NCBI GenBank assembly: GCA_002311665.1 | Contig: DBYX01000001.1 | Span: 1 to 64,000, forward strand | Source: Lachnoclostridium sp. UBA1175 | Lineage (GTDB): Bacteria > Bacillota > Clostridia > Lachnospirales > Lachnospiraceae | DNA: 64,000 nucleotides | Reading direction: 5' to 3' | Part shown: positions 40,784 to 49,038 of the stretch, one piece after another | Layout: each line of letters opens with the position of its first letter | How positions within the stretch are numbered: position 1 is the stretch's first letter | The notes under the pieces: generated by a model | Database searches by the model: none | What the model was told of the DNA's origin: nothing | The model's input: the letters and a program-made list of their open reading frames with translations, nothing else | Translations under genes and position numbers: made by a program

Positions 40784-41425
40784 ATGAAGATCGTTATGTT
40801 GGGTGCGCCGGGTGCCGGCAAGGGCACGCAGGCGAAAATGATTGCCGCCAAGTACGGCATTCCGCACATCTCCACGGGCGACATTTTCCGCGCCAATATC
40901 AAGAACGGCACGGAGCTCGGCGAGAAGGCAAAGCAGTATATGGATCAGGGACTTCTGGTTCCGGATGAGCTGACGCTCGCACTGATCATGGATCGTTTTG
41001 CGAAGGACGACTGCGCGAACGGTTACGTGCTCGACGGTTTTCCGCGCACGATCGCGCAGGCTGAGGCGCTGACGGAGAGCCTTAAGGCGCAAAATGACGC
41101 GCTGGATATGGCAATCGATGTCGATGTTCCGGATGAGGATATCATCGAGCGTATGGGCGGCCGGAGAGCGTGCGTGGCATGCGGCGGCACGTTCCATGTG
41201 CTGTTCAACCCGCCCCGTGTGTCGGGCAAATGCGATCTGTGCGGCGGCGAGCTGAGCATCCGCAAGGATGACCTGCCGGAGACGGTGAAGAAGCGTCTTA
41301 TGGTTTACCACGAGCAGACGCAGCCGTTGATCGACTACTACAAGGCGGAGGGCATCCTTCGCACGGTAGACGGTACGAAGGACGTGAACGAAGTGTTCGC
41401 GGAGATCACCGCACTGTTTGAGTAA
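40784..41425 (+). CDS. adk: Adenylate kinase
   Basis: This 213-residue enzyme interconverts ATP, ADP and AMP. The P-loop is GAPGAGKGTQ, and DGFPRT carries the AMP-binding Arg. The lid has the structural zinc site with C130, C133, C150 and C153, usual in Gram-positive bacteria. It follows secY, as in the Firmicutes spc operon. Confidence 0.98.
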   Translation: MKIVMLGAPGAGKGTQAKMIAAKYGIPHISTGDIFRANIKNGTELGEKAKQYMDQGLLVPDELTLALIMDRFAKDDCANGYVLDGFPRTIAQAEALTESLKAQNDALDMAIDVDVPDEDIIERMGGRRACVACGGTFHVLFNPPRVSGKCDLCGGELSIRKDDLPETVKKRLMVYHEQTQPLIDYYKAEGILRTVDGTKDVNEVFAEITALFE

Positions 41426-41437
41426 GCAAGTTTATTT

Positions 41438-41464
41438 AGCCTGAGACTGTAAAGCCTGAGACTG
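41438..41464 (+). repeat. 12-bp direct repeat between adk and map
   Basis: AGCCTGAGACTG occurs at 41438-41449 and again at 41453-41464, separated by TAA. It looks like a recent small duplication. Confidence 0.75.
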
Positions 41465-41507
41465 GCGTGCTGCGGACGATCGCAGCCGTATGGAAGGAGA
41501 GGCCGCA

Positions 41508-42263
41508 ATGGCAATTACGATTAAATCGAAAAGCGAAATCGAGAAGATGCGCGAGGCCGGAAGGCTTCTTGCGCTGGTACACGAGGAAATGGCACGGCAC
41601 GTACGTCCCGGTATTTCCACGATGGAACTGAACCGCATCGGGGAGGATATGATCCGCAGCTTCGGATGCATTCCGTCGTTCCTGAACTACGAGGGATATC
41701 CCGCGTCCATCTGCATCTCGGTCAATGACCGTGTGGTGCACGGCATTCCGAGCAAGCACGAGATCCTCAAGGAGGGCGACATCGTGAGCCTGGACGCCGG
41801 ACTGATCTATCAGGGGTATCACTCCGATGCTGCGAGAACATGGGCGGTCGGCGAGATCTCGCCCGAGGCCCGCAAGCTCGTCGATGTGACGCAGCAGAGT
41901 TTCTTTGAGGGCATCAAACTGGCGAAAGCCGGCAACCACCTCTACGATATCTCGGCGGCGATCGAGGAGTATGTGACGCGCTACGGTTTCACGTGCGTTC
42001 GAGACCTTGTCGGACACGGCATCGGCACGAGTATGCACGAGGATCCGCAGATCCCGAATTTCCGTCAGCATCGCCGCGGCGTCAAGCTGCAGGCAGGAAT
42101 GACGCTCGCGATCGAGCCGATGGTCAACATGGGCGGTTGGGAGGTTCGCATTCTCGATGACGACTGGACGGTTGTGACGGAGGACGGAAGTCTTTCGTCC
42201 CACTATGAGAACACGATCCTGATCACGGACGGCGAACCGGAGATCCTGTCGCTGCCGCAGTGA
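41508..42263 (+). CDS. map: Methionine aminopeptidase, type I
   Basis: This 251-residue dinuclear metal enzyme removes the initiator Met from nascent proteins, after deformylation. Metal ligands are in SLDAGLIYQGYHSDAART (two Asp), GHGIGTSMHE (His) and AIEPM (Glu), with a C-terminal Glu in YENTILIT. The start at 41508 gives the family N-terminus MAITIKSKSEIEKM; an upstream in-frame ATG at 41490 overlaps its AAGGAG site. Confidence 0.97.
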   Translation: MAITIKSKSEIEKMREAGRLLALVHEEMARHVRPGISTMELNRIGEDMIRSFGCIPSFLNYEGYPASICISVNDRVVHGIPSKHEILKEGDIVSLDAGLIYQGYHSDAARTWAVGEISPEARKLVDVTQQSFFEGIKLAKAGNHLYDISAAIEEYVTRYGFTCVRDLVGHGIGTSMHEDPQIPNFRQHRRGVKLQAGMTLAIEPMVNMGGWEVRILDDDWTVVTEDGSLSSHYENTILITDGEPEILSLPQ

Positions 42264-42309
42264 CCGCGGGACCCGCGGGGGAGCGTTTCGGCGGCTGCGA
42301 GAAATACTC

Positions 42310-42338
42310 TTGTACAGCCTGAGGAATCGTGCTATAAT
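42310..42338 (+). promoter_or_regulatory. Internal promoter upstream of infA
   Basis: TTGTAC (42310-42315), a 17-base spacer and TATAAT (42333-42338) preceded by TGC as an extended -10. Confidence 0.85.
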
Positions 42339-42426
42339 ATCGACGGATCGGGGCGGGACGGCGCGCGTGTGCGGCTGTGAAGGGCTCTGTGATCCGTGTT
42401 AGGTTCTTATTTTACGGAGGATGTTT

Positions 42427-42645
42427 ATGTCGAAATCGGATGTTCTTGAGATGGAAGGTACCGTGTTGGAGAAACTGCCGAATGCCATGTTCCAGGTTCA
42501 GCTGGAGAACGGTATGAAGGTACTCGCTCACATCAGCGGTAAGCTTCGCATGAACTACATCAAGATTGTTCCCGGAGACAAGGTTACACTTGAGCTCTCA
42601 CCTTACGATCTGACCAAGGGCCGGATCATCTGGAGAGACAAGTAA
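42427..42645 (+). CDS. infA: Translation initiation factor IF-1
   Basis: This 72-residue OB-fold protein binds the 30S A site during initiation. It begins MSKSDVLEMEGTVLEKLPNA and ends LTKGRIIWRDK, matching the family exactly in length. The ATG at 42427 is six bases from GGAGG; the ATG at 42421 abuts that site and is rejected. It has its own promoter and terminator within the superoperon. Confidence 0.97.
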   Translation: MSKSDVLEMEGTVLEKLPNAMFQVQLENGMKVLAHISGKLRMNYIKIVPGDKVTLELSPYDLTKGRIIWRDK

Positions 42646-42662
42646 TCAAGACGGACCATGCG

Positions 42663-42699
42663 GGGGAGCCTTCCGTGACACGGAAGACTCCCCTTCTTT
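42663..42699 (+). terminator. Terminator after infA
   Basis: GGGGAG and CTTCCG (42663-42675) pair with CGGAAG and CTCCCC (42681-42693) with one C-A bulge pair, followed by TTCTTTC. Confidence 0.8.
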
Positions 42700-42750
42700 C
42701 GTTTGTTTGCGAAATACTTGAAAAAACAAGAAAAATCGTGAAAAAGAGGG

Positions 42751-42778
42751 TTGCATTTTACAAAACTAATGCTATAAT
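42751..42778 (+). promoter_or_regulatory. Internal promoter upstream of rpmJ
   Basis: TTGCAT (42751-42756), a 16-base spacer and TATAAT (42773-42778) preceded by TGC. Confidence 0.82.
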
Positions 42779-42814
42779 GTTAAACGGACTTTTTTCGAAG
42801 AAAGGAGTGAAACC

Positions 42815-42928
42815 ATGAAAGTAAGATCTTCAGTAAAGCCCATTTGCGAGAAATGCAAAGTCATCAAAAGAAAAGGGAACATCATGATCATTTGTGAGAA
42901 CCCGAAGCACAAACAGAGACAAGGCTGA
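42815..42928 (+). CDS. rpmJ: 50S ribosomal protein L36
   Basis: This 37-residue protein begins MKVRSSVKPICEKCK. The zinc ligands C11, C14, C27 and H32 are all present, so it is the zinc-binding type. AAAGGAG precedes the ATG by eight bases. It lies in the standard place between infA and rpsM. Confidence 0.96.
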   Translation: MKVRSSVKPICEKCKVIKRKGNIMIICENPKHKQRQG

Positions 42929-42929
42929 T

Positions 42930-42955
42930 AATCAACAATACTTGATTCGTTTTTT
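42930..42955 (+). terminator. Possible weak terminator after rpmJ
   Basis: AATCAA (42930-42935) pairs with TTGATT (42942-42947), followed by CG and six T. The stem is short and A/T-rich. Confidence 0.45.
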
Positions 42956-42999
42956 GTGAGTATTGTTGCTACTCATAAAGAAACAGCACTTGCTTTTTG

Positions 43000-43260
43000 T
43001 GTTACAATCGTCGCGCCTGCAGAGCGGGTGACGACAATGTCGATCCCTCATCAAGATCGGCAGACATTGTGATAGTGTGGGCAGGGAGCGTCACGCAAGG
43101 AAAGACGACTCTGCTTTAGCGGTGAAATTCCGCTTCCGGTTCCGAAGTAATCGGGCTGTCACACTTTAAAGCGGCTGAGCCGGCTCGTTACCGGCGCAAC
43201 GGACTGCGGTCCGTGGGCAATTGTGCCCTAGTAAATCATCATTTTGGAGGTTCAAAGTAC
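43000..43260 (+). promoter_or_regulatory. Promoter and structured leader of the rpsM-rplQ segment
   Basis: An extended -10 (TGT before TACAAT, 43003-43008) is followed by about 245 untranslated bases with several perfect stems: ACAATGTC/GACATTGT (43034-43070), AGTGTG/CACACT (43074-43165) closing a long domain, GCCGG/CCGGC (43179-43195), GGAC/GTCC (43201-43212) and GGGCA/TGCCC (43215-43228). No T-rich terminator is visible, so regulation may act on translation. The operon carries rpsD, whose product S4 represses this operon in other bacteria. Confidence 0.55.
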
Positions 43261-43629
43261 ATGGCTCGTATCAGTGGTGTAGACTTACCGAGAGAGAAAC
43301 GTGTCGAGATCGGACTTACGTACATCTACGGAATCGGTAGAGTAAGTTCGAACAACATTCTTGCCAAGGCTGAAGTCAATCCGGACACTCGCGTTCGTGA
43401 TCTGACCGATGACGAGGTGAGAAGAATCGCTGCCGTGATCGACGAAGAGTACACGGTAGAGGGTGATCTCAGAAGAGATATTGCCCTGAACATCAAGAAG
43501 TTGCAGGAAATCGGATGCTATCGCGGGATCCGTCACAGAAAGGGACTCCCTGTTCGCGGGCAGAAGACCAAGACCAACGCAAGAACCCGCAAGGGACCGA
43601 AGCGTACGGTTGCGAACAAGAAGAAGTAA
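43261..43629 (+). CDS. rpsM: 30S ribosomal protein S13
   Basis: This 122-residue head protein contacts P-site tRNA. It begins MARISGVDLPREKRVEIGLT and ends in the basic GQKTKTNARTRKGPKRT tail. The start at 43261 has GGAGG twelve bases upstream; an earlier in-frame start lies within the structured leader. Confidence 0.98.
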   Translation: MARISGVDLPREKRVEIGLTYIYGIGRVSSNNILAKAEVNPDTRVRDLTDDEVRRIAAVIDEEYTVEGDLRRDIALNIKKLQEIGCYRGIRHRKGLPVRGQKTKTNARTRKGPKRTVANKKK

Positions 43630-43675
43630 TTGTCCTTTTCCACTATTTTAAGCAAATCTTATAGGAGGTTTCGTG

Positions 43676-44077
43676 ATGGCTAAGAAATTAGTAGCAACGA
43701 AAAAGGGAGCGAAGAAGCGCGTCAAGAAGAATATTGACCGCGGACAGGCACATATTCAGTCTTCCTTCAATAATACCATTGTTACTCTCACCGATACCGA
43801 GGGTAACACCATTTCCTGGGCAAGCGCAGGCGGCCTCGGTTTCCGCGGCTCCAGAAAGTCGACCCCGTATGCTGCACAGATGGCAGCAGAGACCGCAGCT
43901 AAGGCAGCTGTTGTTCATGGTCTGAAGTCGGTTGACGTTATGGTTAAGGGACCCGGTACCGGCCGTGAGGCAGCGATCCGTGCCCTTCAGGCATGCGGCA
44001 TCAATGTAACAAGCATCAAGGACGTAACGCCGGTTCCGCACAACGGATGCAGACCGCCGAAGCGTCGTAGAGTTTGA
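43676..44077 (+). CDS. rpsK: 30S ribosomal protein S11
   Basis: This 133-residue platform protein contains GQAHIQSSFNNTIVTLTDTE and ends HNGCRPPKRRRV, both diagnostic. ATG at 43676 is preferred over GTG at 43673 from the GGAGG spacing. Confidence 0.98.
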   Translation: MAKKLVATKKGAKKRVKKNIDRGQAHIQSSFNNTIVTLTDTEGNTISWASAGGLGFRGSRKSTPYAAQMAAETAAKAAVVHGLKSVDVMVKGPGTGREAAIRALQACGINVTSIKDVTPVPHNGCRPPKRRRV

Positions 44078-44095
44078 TGAGGAGGATGAAATCGT

Positions 44096-44698
44096 ATGGC
44101 TAGAGAAATGGGTCCTGTTTTGAAGAGATGCCGTTCGCTTGGCATCGAGCCCGCTGTTTTGGGCATTGATAAGAAATCCAACCGCCACAACCTCAGAGCA
44201 GGTAAGAAGGTAAGTGAGTATGGCATGCAGCTTCGCGAGAAGCAGAAGGCTAAGTTCATTTACGGCGTTCTGGAGAAGCCTTTCCGCAACAACTTCGAGA
44301 AGGCTAAGAAGATGAAGATCGGTACCACGGGTGAGAATCTTATGATCCTCCTCGAGACCAGACTTGACAATGTAGTGTTCCGTCTCGGCTTCGCACGCAC
44401 TCGCGTGGAGGCAAGACAGATCGTTGATCACAAGCACATCCTTGTAAACGGCAAGTGCGTAAACATCCCGTCCTACACGGTAAAGCCCGGCGATACGATC
44501 GCCGTATGCGAGAGAGCTAAGAACAAGGCAGGCCAGAGATTCAAGGACATCCTTGAGGCGAACAACGGAAGAATGGTTCCGGCTTGGCTTGAGGCTGACG
44601 CAGAGAACCTTACCGGTACCGTTAAGGAATATCCGTCGAGAGATCAGATTGATGTTCCCGTAAACGAGGTGCTTATCGTCGAGTTGTACTCCAAGTAA
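44096..44698 (+). CDS. rpsD: 30S ribosomal protein S4
   Basis: This 200-residue 16S assembly initiator carries the S4 RNA-binding domain RLDNVVFRLGFARTRVEARQ. The N-terminus lacks the zinc cysteines found in some S4 proteins. In several bacteria S4 controls the alpha operon translationally; the leader before rpsM is a candidate target. Confidence 0.98.
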   Translation: MAREMGPVLKRCRSLGIEPAVLGIDKKSNRHNLRAGKKVSEYGMQLREKQKAKFIYGVLEKPFRNNFEKAKKMKIGTTGENLMILLETRLDNVVFRLGFARTRVEARQIVDHKHILVNGKCVNIPSYTVKPGDTIAVCERAKNKAGQRFKDILEANNGRMVPAWLEADAENLTGTVKEYPSRDQIDVPVNEVLIVELYSK

Positions 44699-44737
44699 TC
44701 GGAGGCAGGTTTTTGACGCCGAAAAGGAGGGTCGCGC

Positions 44738-45697
44738 ATGTTTGATTTTAAAACACCGGGAATCACGATTGCCGAGATTTCCGAGGACAAAAAATACGGA
44801 CGCTTTGTTGTGGAACCGCTTGAGCGTGGCTACGGCACGACGTTGGGTAATTCTCTTCGCAGAATCATGCTTTCTTCCTTGCCGGGCGCTGCAGTCAGTC
44901 AGGTGAAGATTGACGGCGTTGTTCATGAACTCAGTACGATCCCGGGTGTCATGGAAGATGTCACCGAGATCATCATGAATATCAAGAGCCTCGCAATCAA
45001 GGACAACAGCGACAGCGAGGAGCCGAAGAAGGCATACATCGACTTCAACGGCGAGGGCGTTGTAACCGCAGCGGACATTCATGTGGACAGTGATGTTGAG
45101 ATCCTCAACAAGGATCAGGTCATCGCTACGCTGAACGGCGGCGCGGACAGCAAACTGTATATGGAACTGACCATCACCAGAGGCAGAGGTTATGTGAGTT
45201 GCGACAAGAACCGCAGAGATGACCAGCCGATCGGAACCATTCCGGTTGACTCCATCTACACGCCGGTTGAGCGCGTGAATCTCACGGTTACCAACACCCG
45301 CGTGGGCCAGGTTACCGATTATGACAAACTTATCCTTGACATTTATACGAACGGGACGCTTGCTCCGGACGATGCGGTAAGTCTTGCCGCTAAGGTTTTG
45401 AGCGAGCATCTGAATTCGTTCATCAATCTGTCGGAAAGCGCTCAGAAGGCGGAGATCATGGTTGAGCCCGTGGTCAACGAGCATGATCGTGTTCTGGAGA
45501 TGAACATCGACGAACTGGAGCTCTCCGTTCGTTCGTTCAACTGCCTGAAGAGAGCGGGCATCAATACCGTCGAGGAACTGACGAACAAGACGGCTGAGGA
45601 CATGATGAAGGTGCGCAACCTCGGAAAGAAATCCCTGGAAGAGGTTACCGCAAAGCTTCATGAGCTCGGTCTGGAATTCAAGTCCGCTGACGAGTAG
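44738..45697 (+). CDS. rpoA: DNA-directed RNA polymerase subunit alpha
   Basis: This 319-residue subunit nucleates polymerase assembly. The N-terminal dimerisation domain has ERGYGTTLGNSLRRIMLSSL, and the C-terminal domain that binds UP elements and activators has VEELTNKTAEDMMKVRNLGK. AAGGAGG precedes the ATG. Confidence 0.98.
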   Translation: MFDFKTPGITIAEISEDKKYGRFVVEPLERGYGTTLGNSLRRIMLSSLPGAAVSQVKIDGVVHELSTIPGVMEDVTEIIMNIKSLAIKDNSDSEEPKKAYIDFNGEGVVTAADIHVDSDVEILNKDQVIATLNGGADSKLYMELTITRGRGYVSCDKNRRDDQPIGTIPVDSIYTPVERVNLTVTNTRVGQVTDYDKLILDIYTNGTLAPDDAVSLAAKVLSEHLNSFINLSESAQKAEIMVEPVVNEHDRVLEMNIDELELSVRSFNCLKRAGINTVEELTNKTAEDMMKVRNLGKKSLEEVTAKLHELGLEFKSADE

Positions 45698-45698
45698 G

Positions 45699-45738
45699 AT
45701 GCGGCGAGATCAACGATAGAACCGCCGCATTCATGCGG
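45699..45738 (+). other. Alternating stem-loops between rpoA and rplQ
   Basis: ATGCGGCG (45699-45706) pairs perfectly with CGCCGCAT (45723-45730). The latter can instead pair with the following ATGCGG (45733-45738), so the two hairpins exclude each other. Confidence 0.5.
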
Positions 45739-45755
45739 CAGAGTGGAGGAATCAT

Positions 45756-46289
45756 ATGGCAGGATACAGAAAGCTTGGCAGAACTTCCAGCCAGAGAAAA
45801 GCTCTGTTGAGAAACCAGGTTACCAACCTTCTCTTCAACGGTAAGATGGTAACGACAGAGTCGAAGGCAAAGGAAATTCGCGGCATTGCAGAGAAATTCA
45901 TCACTTTGGCTGTCAAGGAGAAGGACAACTACGAGACCGTTACGGTTAAGGCTAAGGTTGCCCGCAAGGACAAGGACGGCAAGAGAGTGAAGGAAGTTGT
46001 AGACGGCAAGAAAGTGACCGTATTTGACGAGGTCGAGAAGACCATCAAGAAGGATCAGCCGTCCAGACTTGCAGCGAGAAGACAGATGATGGCGTTCTTC
46101 TACCCGGTCAAGAAGTACGATGCGACCGTGAAGGGCAGAAAGGCCGTTAAGGATTTCGATCTGATCGCTAAGATGTTTGACGAGATCGCTCCGAAGTACG
46201 AGAAGCGCAAGGGCGGATACACCAGAATTGTGAAGATCGGCCAGCGCAAGGGTGACGCAGCGATGGAAGTGTTGATCGAGCTGGTATAA
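45756..46289 (+). CDS. rplQ: 50S ribosomal protein L17
   Basis: This 177-residue protein begins MAGYRKLGRTSSQRKALLRN and ends GDAAMEVLIELV, both typical. It is longer than the usual 115-130 residues because of a lysine-rich insertion at about 65-120 (with the repeated K-D-G-K and D-G-K-K pattern), which also occurs in Clostridia relatives. It closes the ribosomal superoperon. Confidence 0.96.
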   Translation: MAGYRKLGRTSSQRKALLRNQVTNLLFNGKMVTTESKAKEIRGIAEKFITLAVKEKDNYETVTVKAKVARKDKDGKRVKEVVDGKKVTVFDEVEKTIKKDQPSRLAARRQMMAFFYPVKKYDATVKGRKAVKDFDLIAKMFDEIAPKYEKRKGGYTRIVKIGQRKGDAAMEVLIELV

Positions 46290-46317
46290 TTCGGTCGACG
46301 AAGATGAAAACGATTCG

Positions 46318-46347
46318 GGCAGTGTGGCACTTCGCCATACTGCCTTT
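46318..46347 (+). terminator. Terminator after rplQ
   Basis: GGCAGTGTGGC (46318-46328) pairs with GCCATACTGCC (46334-46344) with one mismatch, followed by TTTCG. The T tract is short, so some read-through into the ECF genes is possible. Confidence 0.65.
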
Positions 46348-46388
46348 CGTGTATTATTCGCACGGGATCGGCGCAGTGGAGGTTTATC

Positions 46389-48140
46389 TTGAAACCAGTG
46401 ACAATAACCGGATTGGTTCACGACTATGTGACCCGGGATGAGGAAGGCAATTACGCGGAAAGCAGGCGGGCGCTTGACCATGTCGATCTCGATGTGGAAG
46501 AGGGTCAGTTTATTGCTGTCCTCGGCGCAAACGGTTCCGGCAAATCCACCCTCGCCAAGCACATCAACGCGCTGTTGCTTCCGACGCAGGGACGCGTGCT
46601 CACGTGCGATATGGACACGGCGGACGACAGTTATCTCTGGGAGATCCGCAAGAGCGCGGGAATGGTGTTCCAGAACCCGGACAACCAGATTGTCGCCTCG
46701 GTTGTCGAGGAGGATGTCGGCTTCGGTCCGGAAAATCTGGGCATTCCGACGGAGGAGATCGTGCAGCGCGTCGCGGACAGTCTCGCGGCGGTCGGTATGA
46801 CACAGTACGGCGAGAGTTCGCCGAACCATCTCTCCGGAGGACAGAAGCAGCGTGTGGCCATCGCGGGTATTCTCGCGATGGAGCCGAGGTGCATCCTGAT
46901 GGATGAGCCGACCGCGATGCTCGACCCCGTCGGACGCCGCGAGGTCATTGAGACGGTGCGGAGGCTGAACCGGGAGAAGGGCATCACCGTGATCCTGATC
47001 ACGCACTATATGGAGGAGGTCATCGACGCCGACCGCATTTTTGTGATGAGCGACGGCAAGGTGGCGATGCAGGGGACGCCGCGGGAAATCTTTGCCCGCG
47101 TTGAGGAACTGCGAGAACTCCGTCTGGAGGTGCCGCAGGTCACCGAACTTGCGCACGAGCTTTCGCTTCGCGGGGTGACAATGCCTGCTGCAGTGCTGAC
47201 CCCGGAGGAGTTTGTCGAGGCGTACCGCGCGAATTATCCGGGTACGGTATATGCAGAGCCGCCGATCGCGGAGAAGCGTCCGGAGAACACGGACCCGGTG
47301 CTTTCCCTTAAGGATGTCCGCTTCGTGTACGGTGAGCGCACCGCGTTTGAGACGGTGGCACTTGAGGACGTGAACCTCGATATTTTCCAGGGCGAGTACA
47401 TCGGACTGATCGGACATACCGGCTCCGGCAAATCCACGCTGATCCAGCTGCTGAACGGCCTGGAGAAGGCAACTGCGGGGCAGGTGCTGTTCCGCGGCGA
47501 GGATATCTACGGGGAAGGCTACAACCGCAGAGAGCTTCGGAGCAATGTAGGCCTGGTATTCCAGTACCCCGATCATCAGCTGTTCGAGGCGACGGTGATC
47601 GAGGATGTGAGCTACGGCCCCGGCAACCAGGGGCTCTCGAAGGAGGAGATCCGCGAGCGCGCGGAGTGGGCGCTCAAACTGGTCGGAGTAGCACCCGAGC
47701 AGTGGCAGTCGTCGCCGTTAGAGCTCTCGGGAGGACAGAAGCGTAGAGTGGCGATCGCAGGTGTACTGGCGATGAAGCCGAAGGTGATGATCCTGGATGA
47801 GCCGACGGCGGGCCTGGACCCTGCGGGAAGGGACGAGATCCTCGGTGAGATCGACAGGATCCGCAGGGAGACCGGAATGACCGTCATACTGGTGTCACAC
47901 CGTATGGAGGACGTTGCGCGGTTTGCCGACCGCCTGGTCGTCATCAGCGACGGACACATCCTGTACGCGGATACGCCGCGCGCGGTGTTCCGCCACCGCG
48001 AACGCCTGAACGAGGTAGGCCTTGAGGTGCCACAGGTGACGCAGATCATGCAGATGCTGAAGGAGGACGGGATTCCCTGCCGCGAGGACGCGATCACGGT
48101 CGCGGAGGCGGTGGAGAGTCTGGCAGCCTCGAAATCATAA
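46389..48140 (+). CDS. Fused ECF transporter ATPases (EcfA1-EcfA2)
   Basis: This 583-residue protein carries two complete ABC ATPase domains in one chain. Domain 1 (about 1-275) has Walker A GANGSGKST, signature LSGGQKQR and Walker B CILMDEPTAMLD. Domain 2 (about 300-575) has GHTGSGKST, LSGGQKRR and VMILDEPTAGLD. Domain 1 resembles EcfA1 and domain 2 EcfA2, which are normally two adjacent genes. Together with EcfT they power uptake of vitamins and metals by substrate-binding S components encoded elsewhere. The start is a TTG with GGAGG six bases upstream. Confidence 0.92.
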   Translation: MKPVTITGLVHDYVTRDEEGNYAESRRALDHVDLDVEEGQFIAVLGANGSGKSTLAKHINALLLPTQGRVLTCDMDTADDSYLWEIRKSAGMVFQNPDNQIVASVVEEDVGFGPENLGIPTEEIVQRVADSLAAVGMTQYGESSPNHLSGGQKQRVAIAGILAMEPRCILMDEPTAMLDPVGRREVIETVRRLNREKGITVILITHYMEEVIDADRIFVMSDGKVAMQGTPREIFARVEELRELRLEVPQVTELAHELSLRGVTMPAAVLTPEEFVEAYRANYPGTVYAEPPIAEKRPENTDPVLSLKDVRFVYGERTAFETVALEDVNLDIFQGEYIGLIGHTGSGKSTLIQLLNGLEKATAGQVLFRGEDIYGEGYNRRELRSNVGLVFQYPDHQLFEATVIEDVSYGPGNQGLSKEEIRERAEWALKLVGVAPEQWQSSPLELSGGQKRRVAIAGVLAMKPKVMILDEPTAGLDPAGRDEILGEIDRIRRETGMTVILVSHRMEDVARFADRLVVISDGHILYADTPRAVFRHRERLNEVGLEVPQVTQIMQMLKEDGIPCREDAITVAEAVESLAASKS

Positions 48141-48212
48141 CAGACACGGGACCGCGGAATGACGCGGCCCGCGAGATAACCCGTCGGAAGGCACGGGGGA
48201 AAGGGGAAAAGG

Positions 48213-49019
48213 ATGCTTCGGGATATCACCATCGGACAGTATTATCCGGCGAAATCCTGCATACACAGGCTTGATCCGCGAACGAAGATCGTGGGAACAA
48301 CACTGTACATCGTCAGTCTGTTCCTGTTCAAATCGTTCCCGGGCTTTCTTGTTGTGGGAACCGCATTTGCCGGCGTGCTGATTTTGTCCCGCGTCCCGCT
48401 CCGCTATATGCTGCGGGGACTTCGCCCGATCCTGATGATCCTTCTGTTCACCGTACTGTGCAACTTCTTCCTGAGCGGCGGTGAGGTGGTCTGGCAGTGG
48501 AAGTTTCTGAAGATCACAAAGGAAGGCCTGCTGCGCGGTACCTTTATGGGAGTGCGACTGATCCTTTTGATCTTCGGCACGTCGCTGATGACGTACACGA
48601 CCACTCCGAATCAGCTGACGGACGGCCTGGAGAGGCTTTTTTCCCCGCTCAAGGTGATCCGGTTTCCGGCGCACGAGATCGCGATGATGATGTCAATCGC
48701 GCTTCGGTTCATCCCGATCCTCGCGGAGGAGGCGGATCGCATCCGCAAGGCGCAGATGGCGCGAGGCGCGGATATGGACAGCGGCGGACCGATCAAGCGC
48801 GCGAAGGCGATGCTCCCCGTGTTCATCCCGCTGCTCGTGTCGGCGTTCCGGCGCGCATTTGACCTTGCGATGGCGATGGAGGCGCGCTGTTACCACGGCG
48901 GCAAAGGGCGCACGAAGATGAAACCTCTTCGGTACCGCACGGCGGATCTGTTCGGTTACCTGTATATGGTGTGCTATATGGCAACGATCATTCTGCTTCG
49001 GATCTGGCAGAAAATATAA
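48213..49019 (+). CDS. ecfT: ECF transporter transmembrane subunit EcfT
   Basis: This 268-residue protein couples the ATPases to S components. It begins GQYYPAKSCIHRLDPRTKI and contains the coupling-helix Ala-Arg-Gly motifs as AQMARGADMDSG and AMEARCYHGG. Four to six hydrophobic segments are visible. It follows the fused ATPase gene in the usual ecfA-ecfT-truA-rplM-rpsI order of Firmicutes. Confidence 0.95.
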   Translation: MLRDITIGQYYPAKSCIHRLDPRTKIVGTTLYIVSLFLFKSFPGFLVVGTAFAGVLILSRVPLRYMLRGLRPILMILLFTVLCNFFLSGGEVVWQWKFLKITKEGLLRGTFMGVRLILLIFGTSLMTYTTTPNQLTDGLERLFSPLKVIRFPAHEIAMMMSIALRFIPILAEEADRIRKAQMARGADMDSGGPIKRAKAMLPVFIPLLVSAFRRAFDLAMAMEARCYHGGKGRTKMKPLRYRTADLFGYLYMVCYMATIILLRIWQKI

Positions 49020-49038
49020 CCCGGTGAAGGAGGGCGCT

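Noticed and set aside
42421..42426. ATG at 42421 as the infA start
   Set aside because: It directly abuts the GGAGG site with no spacing; 42427 gives the standard 72-residue protein.
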